From: Firmicutes bacterium UBA2598
GTDB lineage: Bacteria; Bacillota; PH28-bin88
Assembly: GCA_002339345.1 (NCBI GenBank)
Contig: DDKM01000051.1
Coordinates: 3,031 to 10,397, forward strand
Length of the DNA stretch: 7,367 nt
Direction: 5' to 3'
Within the stretch, counting starts at the first letter, position 1, and the number at the start of each line of letters is the position of its first letter. The notes under the pieces are model-generated. The model saw only the letters and a list, made by a program, of their open reading frames with translations, had not been told where the DNA came from and ran no database searches. Shown piece by piece: positions 1 through 5,972 of the stretch. A program made the translations under genes and the position numbers.

Positions 1-626
1 TTAGGATGCTGCGCCGCAGCAACCATCTTGGGTGTGCTAATTCAGGCAGAGCAATCCAGGGTGGGGAAGGTCTTGTCCAGTTTGACCATATTCCCCCCGA
101 TGGTGGTGTCCCTGTCCAGGAGTACCACTTCATATCCAGCATCGGCAATATCAATGGCGGCCTGCATGCCGGCAATGCCGGCACCAACCACCAGTGCCTT
201 CCTGGTTACCGGAATGGTCGGAGTGCTCAAGGGGACATTGCGCCGCACCTTGGCCACCGCAGTCCTGACCAGGTCAATGGATTTTTTGGTTGCCCTGGGG
301 ATGTCGTTTTTGTGCACCCATGCACATTGCTCCCGGATATTGGCGATCTCAACCAGAAACTGGTTCACCCCTCCGTCTGCGGAGGCCTTCCGGAAAGTCT
401 GTTCATGCAATCTGGGAGTGCAGCAGGCCACTACCACCCGGTCCAGTCCCTGTTCTTTGATGGCCGATTTGATCAAATTCTGGCCTGGTTCGGAACACAT
501 GAACTGGTAATCGGTGGAATAGGCCACATCGGGCATTTGCCGGGCAGCTTCCGCCACCGCCTTGACGTCCACCGAAGCGGCGATGTTGGTGCCGCAGTGG
601 CAGACAAAAACCCCTACTCTCTTCAA
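1..626 (-). CDS. hdrA: HdrA, heterodisulfide reductase flavin subunit, probable selenoprotein (3' end outside window)
   Basis: HdrA is the FAD and iron-sulfur subunit of cytoplasmic HdrABC, where it is the proposed site of flavin-based electron bifurcation. Visible parts are an N-terminal domain with CHCG at residues 9-12 and a CCTPRLHE segment near 77, followed by an FAD-binding GAGIAG at 148-153. The TTG start at 624-626 has AAGGAGGG seven bases upstream and overlaps the hdrB stop in TTGA, which implies translational coupling. After FPTLDCSA (residues 187-194) an in-frame TGA falls at 42-44. The same frame then continues as ISTPKMVAAAQHP to the edge, matching what follows the second cysteine of the conserved C-x-x-C in HdrA. 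I therefore read TGA as selenocysteine 195 and the gene as intact and continuing. Selenocysteine HdrA is known from Methanocaldococcus jannaschii. The alternative, a nonsense mutation, is less likely given the hairpin downstream. Confidence 0.93.
4..44 (-). promoter_or_regulatory. Bacterial SECIS-like hairpin downstream of the hdrA TGA
   Basis: On the minus strand, GGTTGCTGC (24-16) pairs with GCAGCATCC (12-4), eight pairs with one T-T mismatch, around a GGC loop (15-13). The loop begins 27 bases after the TGA and starts with G. Both properties fit what is generally described for bacterial SECIS elements: a short apical stem-loop some 16-37 bases after the UGA, with a G among the first loop bases. 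Folding energy was not computed. Confidence 0.7.
42..44 (-). other. In-frame TGA read as selenocysteine in hdrA
   Basis: The codon series is GAT TGC TCT GCC TGA ATT AGC ACA CCC AAG ATG. The TGA replaces the second cysteine of the HdrA C-x-x-C motif, a substitution that TGA recoding would turn into C-x-x-U. Conserved coding resumes immediately with no frameshift. Recoding is inferred; whether the genome has selA, selB, selC and selD cannot be seen here. Confidence 0.85.
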
Positions 627-1522
627 GCCTCTTCCCTCCTTGTGGTGGGATGTCGCAAGACATCCTTGGCATCTAGTAAAGCCATGGGATTGACAAAATG
701 TTTGGCCATCCCCAACTCCTTGGGTGCATAACCCATGGAAATGCCCATCAACTGGGTGAAGTAAAACACCGGCAGGTTATAGCTTCCACCCTGGCCGGAT
801 TTGACCTCTGCCTGGCGCATATCCAGGTTCAAAAAACACAGGGGGCACGCTGTGGCCAGGCAATCGGCCCCGGCAGCCTGGGCATTTTGGTATATGGCCT
901 GGAGCATCGGAAAGGCTACCGAGGGCTTGGTGGTGCTATGGCCAGCACCGCAACACTCCACTTTATAAGCCCACTGTACCGGTGTCCCGCCCAGGGCTTT
1001 CACCAGGCGATCCATGGTCATGGGGTTTTCGGGATCATCAAACTGGGTCACTTTGGGGGGTCTCACCAGCAGGCAACCGTAGTAACAGGCCACCTTCAGG
1101 CCGGTCAGGGGTTTAACCACCTTGGCGGCAATAACCTCGCTCCCAACCTTGTTCACCAGCACATCCAGTAAATTGTAAGTGGTATTGGTGGCCCGATAAT
1201 CCATTTCTATCACGTGACAGACATCCGCCCGGGTGGCTGACGATTCCCGCACCGCCGTCTCGGTATGCTTCATCCGGTTAAAACACGCGGCACATGGTAC
1301 CGCAACGTCCAGCCCCTGCTGCTCGGCAATGGCCAGATTGCGGGCCGGCAATGCCAGAGCCAGCATATGGTTGGTCAGGTGGGCGGCGGAAGCGCCACAG
1401 CAGTTCCAGTCATCAATCTCAACCATCTCCACACCCAGGTGCTTGGCTACCAGCTTTGCGGAGATGTTATATTCGATACCGGTGGACTCCAGGGAACAGC
1501 CGGGATAATAGGCATATTTCAC
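623..1522 (-). CDS. hdrB: HdrB, heterodisulfide reductase catalytic subunit
   Basis: HdrB is the subunit that reduces the disulfide substrate, using non-cubane iron-sulfur clusters held by two CCG domains. Both are present in this 299-residue protein: C9, C41-C42-G and C77-x-x-C80, then C146/C150, C190-C191-G and C226-x-x-C229. The length is normal for the family. The start is GTG at 1520-1522 with GGAGGTGA just upstream; it overlaps the hdrC stop in GTGA, and the hdrB stop overlaps the hdrA start. All three subunits are therefore likely translated in a coupled way from one message. In a non-methanogen the substrate is not CoM-S-S-CoB; a DsrC-type or other disulfide is a plausible guess that the sequence does not settle. 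Confidence 0.95.
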   Translation of the reverse strand: MKYAYYPGCSLESTGIEYNISAKLVAKHLGVEMVEIDDWNCCGASAAHLTNHMLALALPARNLAIAEQQGLDVAVPCAACFNRMKHTETAVRESSATRADVCHVIEMDYRATNTTYNLLDVLVNKVGSEVIAAKVVKPLTGLKVACYYGCLLVRPPKVTQFDDPENPMTMDRLVKALGGTPVQWAYKVECCGAGHSTTKPSVAFPMLQAIYQNAQAAGADCLATACPLCFLNLDMRQAEVKSGQGGSYNLPVFYFTQLMGISMGYAPKELGMAKHFVNPMALLDAKDVLRHPTTRREEA

Positions 1523-2091
1523 CGGGATTCACCTCCATGGGCCATGGAACGCTCAAAAATCCGCTGGACCGCGGCCTGGTTTTTGATCTTGTGGGGTATG
1601 GGGCTGATCTTGCCATCCAGAAACAGCTTGGGTGCCTTGAAGGCATCCTTCAAAGGCTGCATGGACAACAGGTTGTACTGTAAAATAAGTCCCATCTCGT
1701 GCACCCGGCCGTTTTTTGCCACCGATTTCAGGAACAGGTCATTAAACAGGTTGATGTGTTTTTCCGGTACAATTCCCGCCCTTTTGGCTTCAATGCGCAC
1801 CGCTTCCATCAACCGGGGCAGATCCACCGCCCGCGGGCAGCGGGTATAGCAGGTCTGGCAACTGGCGCACAACCAGATGGTCCGGCAATTTAGCACCTCT
1901 TCCCGCATTCCCAATTGCAGCAAGCGAATTACCTGCCGCGGCGTATAGTCCATGGCAAAGGCCACCGGACATCCCGCAGAGCATTTGCCGCACTGGTAAC
2001 ATTCACTGACATGCACACCACTTTCCTGTTCCACATGATGCAGAAACCTTTCCGCACCGGCCAGGGCAGCACTCAGATCCAGATAATCCAT
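1519..2091 (-). CDS. hdrC: HdrC, heterodisulfide reductase iron-sulfur subunit
   Basis: This 190-residue ferredoxin-like protein carries electrons from HdrA to HdrB. It has two classical cluster motifs: C31-x2-C34-x2-C37-x3-C41-P and C75-x2-C78-x2-C81-x3-C85-P, each expected to bind a [4Fe-4S] cluster. The ATG at 2089-2091 is preferred because a purine-rich GAGGGGG lies six bases before it and because residues 1-30 resemble the usual HdrC N-terminus. An upstream ATG at 2190 would add 33 residues without family character and would lie inside the palindrome. It is the first gene of the hdrCBA operon, so the promoter should be in the divergent region to its right. No membrane segments are visible, consistent with the soluble complex. 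Confidence 0.94.
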   Translation of the reverse strand: MDYLDLSAALAGAERFLHHVEQESGVHVSECYQCGKCSAGCPVAFAMDYTPRQVIRLLQLGMREEVLNCRTIWLCASCQTCYTRCPRAVDLPRLMEAVRIEAKRAGIVPEKHINLFNDLFLKSVAKNGRVHEMGLILQYNLLSMQPLKDAFKAPKLFLDGKISPIPHKIKNQAAVQRIFERSMAHGGESR

Positions 2092-2324
2092 TCGATCCCC
2101 CTCTTCCTTACCAGTGTATGTCTGCCTGCGAACCTGTGAACATGGCCTTGCGGGCCGGGAATGGTTTCTCCTTTGCACTTCCAAGTGCAATCTTTTTATT
2201 ACGTGACATTCTGCACATGAGTCGTGCTATTCGGCAAACCACCCCGATTCTCCTGCAGTTGGCAGAAAATTTTGCCCGAGCATGGTATTGCCAGGGGCAG
2301 CATAATGTTCCAGGAGGGGGGTGA
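2092..2324. other. Divergent intergenic region between hdrC and the transporter
   Basis: No gene is supported here. The region holds the palindrome at 2173-2190. A weak plus-strand promoter candidate is TTGGCA (2259-2264), 18 bases, TGGTAT (2283-2288). It also has a strong AGGAGG (2312-2317). I found no convincing -35/-10 pair for hdrCBA on the minus strand; an AT-rich stretch at 2191-2201 lies next to the palindrome. Confidence 0.6.
2173..2190. promoter_or_regulatory. Perfect 8-2-8 palindrome, possible operator
   Basis: TTGCACTTCCAAGTGCAA is an exact inverted repeat with two central bases. It lies 82 bases upstream of the hdrC start and about 135-150 bases upstream of the divergent transporter gene, the usual place for a dimeric repressor or CRP/FNR-type site. 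The outer TTG...CAA recalls Rex and FNR half-sites, but the inner bases do not match them well. On the plus strand it is followed by TCTTTTTATT, so it could also act as a small terminator, although no plus-strand gene precedes it. Confidence 0.5.
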
Positions 2325-2339
2325 ATTAGCCTGTTTACC

Positions 2340-3257
2340 TTGATTGGCGGATTGTTTTGCTTCTGGATTGGACTGTATCTTTTACGGGCAGGCCTGGAGG
2401 GAATGGCAGGCGGGCACCTGCACATGGTGGTGCACCGGATGGCCAGTACTCCCCTTAAAGGGATGGTGACGGGAATGTTACTCACTGCATTAGTTCAGTC
2501 CAGCAGTGCCATTACCGCCATCACCGTGGGTCTGGCGGCAGGACGGCTGATCACCTTCACCGGAGCAGTGGGGGTGGTGTTGGGAACCAATATCGGCACA
2601 ACCGTCACCGCCCAGCTGGCAGCCTTCGACATAGTAATCCTGGCCCCTTACCTGATCACTGCCGGCCTGGTAATTGTGGTAGCTGGCGGCCACCCGGCCC
2701 GCTTGGCCGGCATTGCCCTATCCGGCTCTGGTCTTTTTTTTCAAGGCCTGTTATGGATCCATGACGGCCTTTCCAGCTTGGCCTCCGGCCCCTTTCTGCC
2801 TTCCCTGCTGCGTATGGCATCGGGCCACCCGCTGTTGGCAGTGGCAGCAGGCGTGTTAGGCTCCACTGCAGTCCAGTCCAGCAGTGTGGTCATCGCCCTG
2901 GCCATATTGCTCACCAGGCAGGAATTACTTACACTGCCCGCCGCTACGGCCATCGTCCTGGGCGCCAATGTGGGCACCTGTTCCACCGCGCTGCTGGCAG
3001 CCATGGGTAGCAATATCGCTGCCAGGCGGGTAGCTTTAGTGCACTTGGTGCTAAACGCCGGCGGTGTTTTACTGGTATTACCCTTCCTGACTTTCTTCAC
3101 CCAGCTGGTGTCCCTTTCGGCCGCCGACCCCGGCCGGCAAGTAGCTAATGCCCATACCCTGTTCAATGTCATATCCTCCCTGGCCGTGCTGCCGTGGGCA
3201 GGGGGTTTCGCCCGCCTTGTAGCCCTTTTGGTGCCAGAAGGGAATAAAAGGAATTGA
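2340..3257 (+). CDS. Na/Pi-cotransporter family membrane protein (short form, no PhoU domain)
   Basis: This hydrophobic protein of about 305 residues belongs to the Na/Pi cotransporter II-related family (PF02690 type), which couples sodium to phosphate movement. The internal duplication is clear. Q53-SSS and GTNIGTT (82-88) in the first half are mirrored by Q179-SSS and GANVGTC (208-214) in the second, giving the inverted-repeat QSSS signature. There are roughly eight membrane segments. The length resembles Bacillus YqeW; the C-terminal PhoU-like domain of longer relatives is absent. The start is uncertain. TTG at 2340 is 22 bases from the strong AGGAGG at 2312-2317, too far for that site, while the same frame is open back to 2325. 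ATT at 2325 or CTG at 2331 would be better spaced and add five or three residues. Transport direction and ion cannot be deduced. Confidence 0.9.
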   Translation: MIGGLFCFWIGLYLLRAGLEGMAGGHLHMVVHRMASTPLKGMVTGMLLTALVQSSSAITAITVGLAAGRLITFTGAVGVVLGTNIGTTVTAQLAAFDIVILAPYLITAGLVIVVAGGHPARLAGIALSGSGLFFQGLLWIHDGLSSLASGPFLPSLLRMASGHPLLAVAAGVLGSTAVQSSSVVIALAILLTRQELLTLPAATAIVLGANVGTCSTALLAAMGSNIAARRVALVHLVLNAGGVLLVLPFLTFFTQLVSLSAADPGRQVANAHTLFNVISSLAVLPWAGGFARLVALLVPEGNKRN

Positions 3258-3310
3258 AGCGGTCAATGGAGTAATACTATTCTGGCGAAACAACCCGATA
3301 TGATGGACTG

Positions 3311-3326
3311 GTGATTTTACAATCAC
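3311..3326. repeat. Short inverted repeat upstream of the flavoprotein gene
   Basis: GTGATT (3311-3316) and AATCAC (3321-3326) form a perfect 6-base inverted repeat around TTAC, 25 bases before the start codon at 3352. It could be an operator or a small leader hairpin. No clear promoter was found in the 94-base gap; TTGAAG (3254-3259) and TACTAT (3275-3280) are only 15 bases apart. Confidence 0.35.
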
Positions 3327-3351
3327 TGCGGCTTGAACGGGAGGGAATCCA

Positions 3352-4506
3352 ATGGGGGACTGGGATGTGGTGGTAGTGGGAGCAGGGCCGGCGGGAGCCA
3401 TGGCGGCAAAGTTCCTGGCGGCAGGCGGCTTACGGGTGCTGGTACTGGAAAAAAGACGCCTACCCCGCTATAAGGCCTGCGGAGGAGGCCTATCTGCCAA
3501 GGTTACGGGATTCCTTTCCACCACAGGGTGGCAGGGGTGGCAAAAAACGGTGCAGGATGTCACCAAACGGGTAGTACTGACCTTCCGCGGGATGGATGGG
3601 GTGGAGGTGTCCTTTGCGGACCCGCTGATCCACATGGTGATGCGGGATAGCTTTGACCAATCCCTGGTGGAATGGTCCCGCCAGGCAGGTGCCGAACTAT
3701 GGGAGGGCTTTGAGGTAAAAGCTGTGCAGGAAATGGATGGCGGGGTAGCGGTTGGTGACGGTAAAACAACGGTGACCGCCGGGTTCCTGGTGGCGGCGGA
3801 TGGAGCCACCAGCCGTGTCGCTAGGCATCTGGGCATGACCGGTCACCGCCGGCTGGGTATGGCCCTGGAAGCTGAACTGATGGTGGACAGGCCGACCCTC
3901 CAAAGATACCAGGGTGCCGTGTGGCTAAACCATGGTAACGGAAACTGGGGGTATGACTGGATTTTTCCCAAGGGCGGCCATCTTTCCGCCGGGACCGGAA
4001 CCTTCCGGCATAAGGCCCGGGTGGTCATGCAGGGGATTAACGACTACCTGGACCAACTGGGCGTCAGGGCGGAGTGCTTGTTGCATCGAAAGGCCCATCC
4101 CATCCCGACCTTGGTGCAAGACCACCCGATCTTGCACTCCCGCCGGTGCCTGCTGGTTGGTGATGCGGCGGGCCTGGTGGATCCCTTTTGCGGTGAGGGG
4201 ATTTTTTATGCCCTGCAAAGCGGCATCATAGCAGCGGAAACCATCCTCCGGCAACCCAAAGCAGGCGAACCCGACCTGGGAAACTACAGCTGGAGAATCG
4301 GCAGGGAGTTACTACCGGAATTTAAGTACGCGAGCCTGGTGGCGAAACTGGTCTTCGGGCTGCCCCGGCTGATGCACCGGCTGGTTCAGAAAAAACCGGA
4401 AATTATGCAAATGGTGGCCAGTGTTGTCTTTGGTAGCCACAGTTACCGGGAACTCTATACCTTTTTGGCTGGCCAGCACTGGGCTCTGCGCAGGCTGGTG
4501 AGGTGA
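3352..4506 (+). CDS. Geranylgeranyl-reductase-family FAD-dependent oxidoreductase
   Basis: This 384-residue flavoprotein belongs to the geranylgeranyl reductase group of the PHBH-like FAD monooxygenase superfamily. Members saturate double bonds in isoprenoid chains of lipids, chlorophyll precursors or quinones. The N-terminal GAGPAG dinucleotide-binding motif is at 10-15 with the ribose-binding E33 after the second strand. The family's P-x-x-K-x-C-G-G motif appears as PRYKACGGGL at 38-47. GDAAGLVDPFCGEGI at 270-284 is the second FAD-binding motif with the typical G-E-G-I. The ATG at 3352 has GGAGGGA seven bases upstream. No signal peptide is evident, and a hydrophobic, basic C-terminus may contact the membrane. 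The substrate in this organism is unknown; menaquinone or polyprenyl side chains are possible. The 94-base gap upstream could hold its own promoter, so operon membership with the transporter is uncertain. Confidence 0.88.
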   Translation: MGDWDVVVVGAGPAGAMAAKFLAAGGLRVLVLEKRRLPRYKACGGGLSAKVTGFLSTTGWQGWQKTVQDVTKRVVLTFRGMDGVEVSFADPLIHMVMRDSFDQSLVEWSRQAGAELWEGFEVKAVQEMDGGVAVGDGKTTVTAGFLVAADGATSRVARHLGMTGHRRLGMALEAELMVDRPTLQRYQGAVWLNHGNGNWGYDWIFPKGGHLSAGTGTFRHKARVVMQGINDYLDQLGVRAECLLHRKAHPIPTLVQDHPILHSRRCLLVGDAAGLVDPFCGEGIFYALQSGIIAAETILRQPKAGEPDLGNYSWRIGRELLPEFKYASLVAKLVFGLPRLMHRLVQKKPEIMQMVASVVFGSHSYRELYTFLAGQHWALRRLVR

Positions 4507-4580
4507 GGGCTATGTATAAAATAATTCCACCCGGATAAGGCTAAGGAGGAAGTTTAAGTAGCCATAAGGGGGTAACATCA

Positions 4581-5081
4581 TTGGCGACAAGGACGGTAGT
4601 AGGCGTGTTTGCCTCCCAGCGCACGGCGGAGGAAACGGTAAGCGACCTCAGGCGTGCCGGCTTTGACCGGGAAATTTCCATCCTGGCCAAGGAAGGACAA
4701 AGAGGAGAAGGTGGTAACGATATCGGTGGGGCTACCATGCGGGCCGGGGGGGACATGGGCAATGTATCCAACGGTGTGACCACCGGTGGCGTGATTGGCG
4801 GACTGGCCGGATTGGCCGTAGGGGCCGGTGCCCTGGTGATTCCCGGTCTGGGACCACTGGTGGCTGCAGGACCCATCGCCGGTTTGCTTTCCGGCGCCGC
4901 CACCGGCGGGATAGCGGGCGGCCTTGTCGACTGGGGCATTCCAGAGGCGGAAGGCCGCAAGTATGAAGAGGATGTAAAACAGGGCCGCATCCTTGTTTCC
5001 GTGCGGGCTGCAGAACAAAAGGCGGATGAAGCGGCCAAGATCATGCGCAACCACGGTGCAGACCGGGTCAAAACCCATTAA
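4581..5081 (+). CDS. General stress protein (YflT/GSP17M-like) with glycine-rich hydrophobic core
   Basis: This 166-residue protein starts ATRTVVGVF followed by a short alpha/beta unit (residues 4-36), the pattern of the heat-induced stress protein YflT domain: a beta strand, an amphipathic helix (AEETVSDLRRAGF) and a second strand. A long glycine/alanine-rich hydrophobic stretch at about 68-115 could form a membrane hairpin. It is followed by GIPEAEGRKYEEDVKQGRI and a final strand-helix (LVSV, then AEQKADEAAKIMRNHGA) that repeats the first unit. This order is common in stress-related bacterial proteins of unknown biochemical function. The TTG start at 4581 is chosen because AAGGGGG lies about eight bases upstream and the frame is closed by TAA at 4572. 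A hairpin terminator follows. An AAGGAGGA at 4543-4550 has no start codon nearby. The function is inferred from the family only. Confidence 0.82.
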   Translation: MATRTVVGVFASQRTAEETVSDLRRAGFDREISILAKEGQRGEGGNDIGGATMRAGGDMGNVSNGVTTGGVIGGLAGLAVGAGALVIPGLGPLVAAGPIAGLLSGAATGGIAGGLVDWGIPEAEGRKYEEDVKQGRILVSVRAAEQKADEAAKIMRNHGADRVKTH

Positions 5082-5097
5082 AACCTCTAAGGAAAAT

Positions 5098-5136
5098 GCC
5101 AAAAGGGGCTAACTGCCAAAGTGGCCCCTTTTTGGC
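5098..5136. terminator. Bidirectional Rho-independent terminator between convergent genes
   Basis: AAAAGGGGC (5101-5109) pairs perfectly with GCCCCTTTT (5124-5132) around a 14-base loop. GCC at 5098-5100 can extend the stem with GGC at 5134-5136 past one bulged T. The A run on the left and T run on the right give a U-rich tail in both directions, so it can end the stress-protein transcript and the ku-fdhD transcript. Confidence 0.85.
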
Positions 5137-5177
5137 TGGATTTTCCGGCAACTGCTTTGGGACAGCCCGAAGTCGTT

Positions 5178-5954
5178 TTATGGTTTAATTCGCCCGGGAT
5201 GGGTATATACCTGAAACCGAGACCCCCTAGCCAACCCAATCACCGTAATTCCCAATTGCTGTCCGTATTCTACAGCCAGAGCGGTTGGCGCGGCCCTGGA
5301 AATGAGTACAGGCACACCCATCCGGACAGCTTTAGTCAGGATCTCTGAAGAAATGCGTCCACTGACCATTAGCAGTTTTCCGACGGTGACAATACCATCC
5401 AGCAGACATTTCCCTGTTACTTTGTCTACAGCATTGTGCCGCCCAATATCTTCCCTGATCACTAGTACCTCATCAGCGTCCGCGACAATAGCTGTGTGTA
5501 CCCCCCGGGTGGATCGGTATTCGGTGGAAACCGTTTGTAAAAACCGGGCTAAGTTGACCACCTGTTGCCCACTCACCTGCAAATCTGTCTCCAACGGCTG
5601 GCAGCTCCGGACATCGGCCAAGCTGTAAAAACCGATGGATCCCCCACACCCGCTTCCCAGGTATCGCTTCCGCCAAAACCGTTCACCTAAGCTACCGGTC
5701 CCAGCAGTCTCCACCCAAATCAGACCGTGGGCAGGATCCGTTTCACATCGTAAAATGTCCGCCGGCGCCCGGATAATACCCTCATTAAATAAAAAACCGG
5801 CAGCCAGTTCTTTCTGGTATCCGGGGGAAGCCAGCAGGGTCACCAGTTCTTCACCGTTCAAATGGATGGTATATGGGTGTTCCTCCGCCGTCTCACCGGT
5901 CTTGCCAATTAGACTGCCCTTTTCCCACTGCCACAATTGTATCTGTTTACCCAT
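5178..5954 (-). CDS. fdhD: FdhD, formate dehydrogenase accessory sulfurtransferase
   Basis: FdhD passes sulfur from a cysteine desulfurase to the molybdenum/tungsten cofactor of formate dehydrogenase, activating the enzyme. The 258-residue length is usual. Family marks are the ELAAGFLFNEGII segment (49-61), GSGCGGS with C103, GVHTAI followed by REDIGRHNAVDKV in the middle, a SGRISSEIL stretch, and the C-terminal GLARGSRFQVYTHPGRI. E. coli FdhD has two functional cysteines spaced C-x-x-C (C121 and C124); here the matching second position (106) is serine, so only one cysteine is present. The ATG at 5952-5954 has GAGGAG five bases upstream. It lies 18 bases after ku and is probably co-transcribed with it. 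No formate dehydrogenase gene is in the window. The terminator at 5098-5136 lies downstream. Confidence 0.95.
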   Translation of the reverse strand: MGKQIQLWQWEKGSLIGKTGETAEEHPYTIHLNGEELVTLLASPGYQKELAAGFLFNEGIIRAPADILRCETDPAHGLIWVETAGTGSLGERFWRKRYLGSGCGGSIGFYSLADVRSCQPLETDLQVSGQQVVNLARFLQTVSTEYRSTRGVHTAIVADADEVLVIREDIGRHNAVDKVTGKCLLDGIVTVGKLLMVSGRISSEILTKAVRMGVPVLISRAAPTALAVEYGQQLGITVIGLARGSRFQVYTHPGRIKP

Positions 5955-5972
5955 AACAACTCCTCGTCAACG

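Noticed and set aside
42..626. hdrA as a truncated 194-residue pseudogene ending at TGA
   Set aside because: Family sequence continues in frame after the TGA, the codon replaces a conserved cysteine, and a SECIS-like hairpin follows; recoding explains all three.
6..731. Long plus-strand open frame over hdrA
   Set aside because: It mirrors the hdrA coding strand, has no ribosome site or family resemblance, and is explained by GC-rich codon structure.
2092..2190. Longer HdrC starting at an ATG at 2190
   Set aside because: The added 33 residues have no HdrC character and would start inside the palindrome; ATG 2091 has a ribosome site and the normal N-terminus.
2259..2277. Possible sigma-54 promoter TTGGCAG...TTTTGC
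   Set aside because: The GG-to-GC spacing is 11 rather than the required 10 bases.
4512..4550. Mini open frame MYKIIPPG and an orphan AAGGAGGA before the stress-protein gene
   Set aside because: Eight codons with no ribosome site, and no start codon at a suitable distance from AAGGAGGA; too little to call a gene.
4541..5102. Two minus-strand open frames opposite the stress-protein gene
   Set aside because: Proline/alanine- or glycine-rich compositions typical of antisense frames; the plus-strand frame has clear domain structure, a ribosome site and a terminator.
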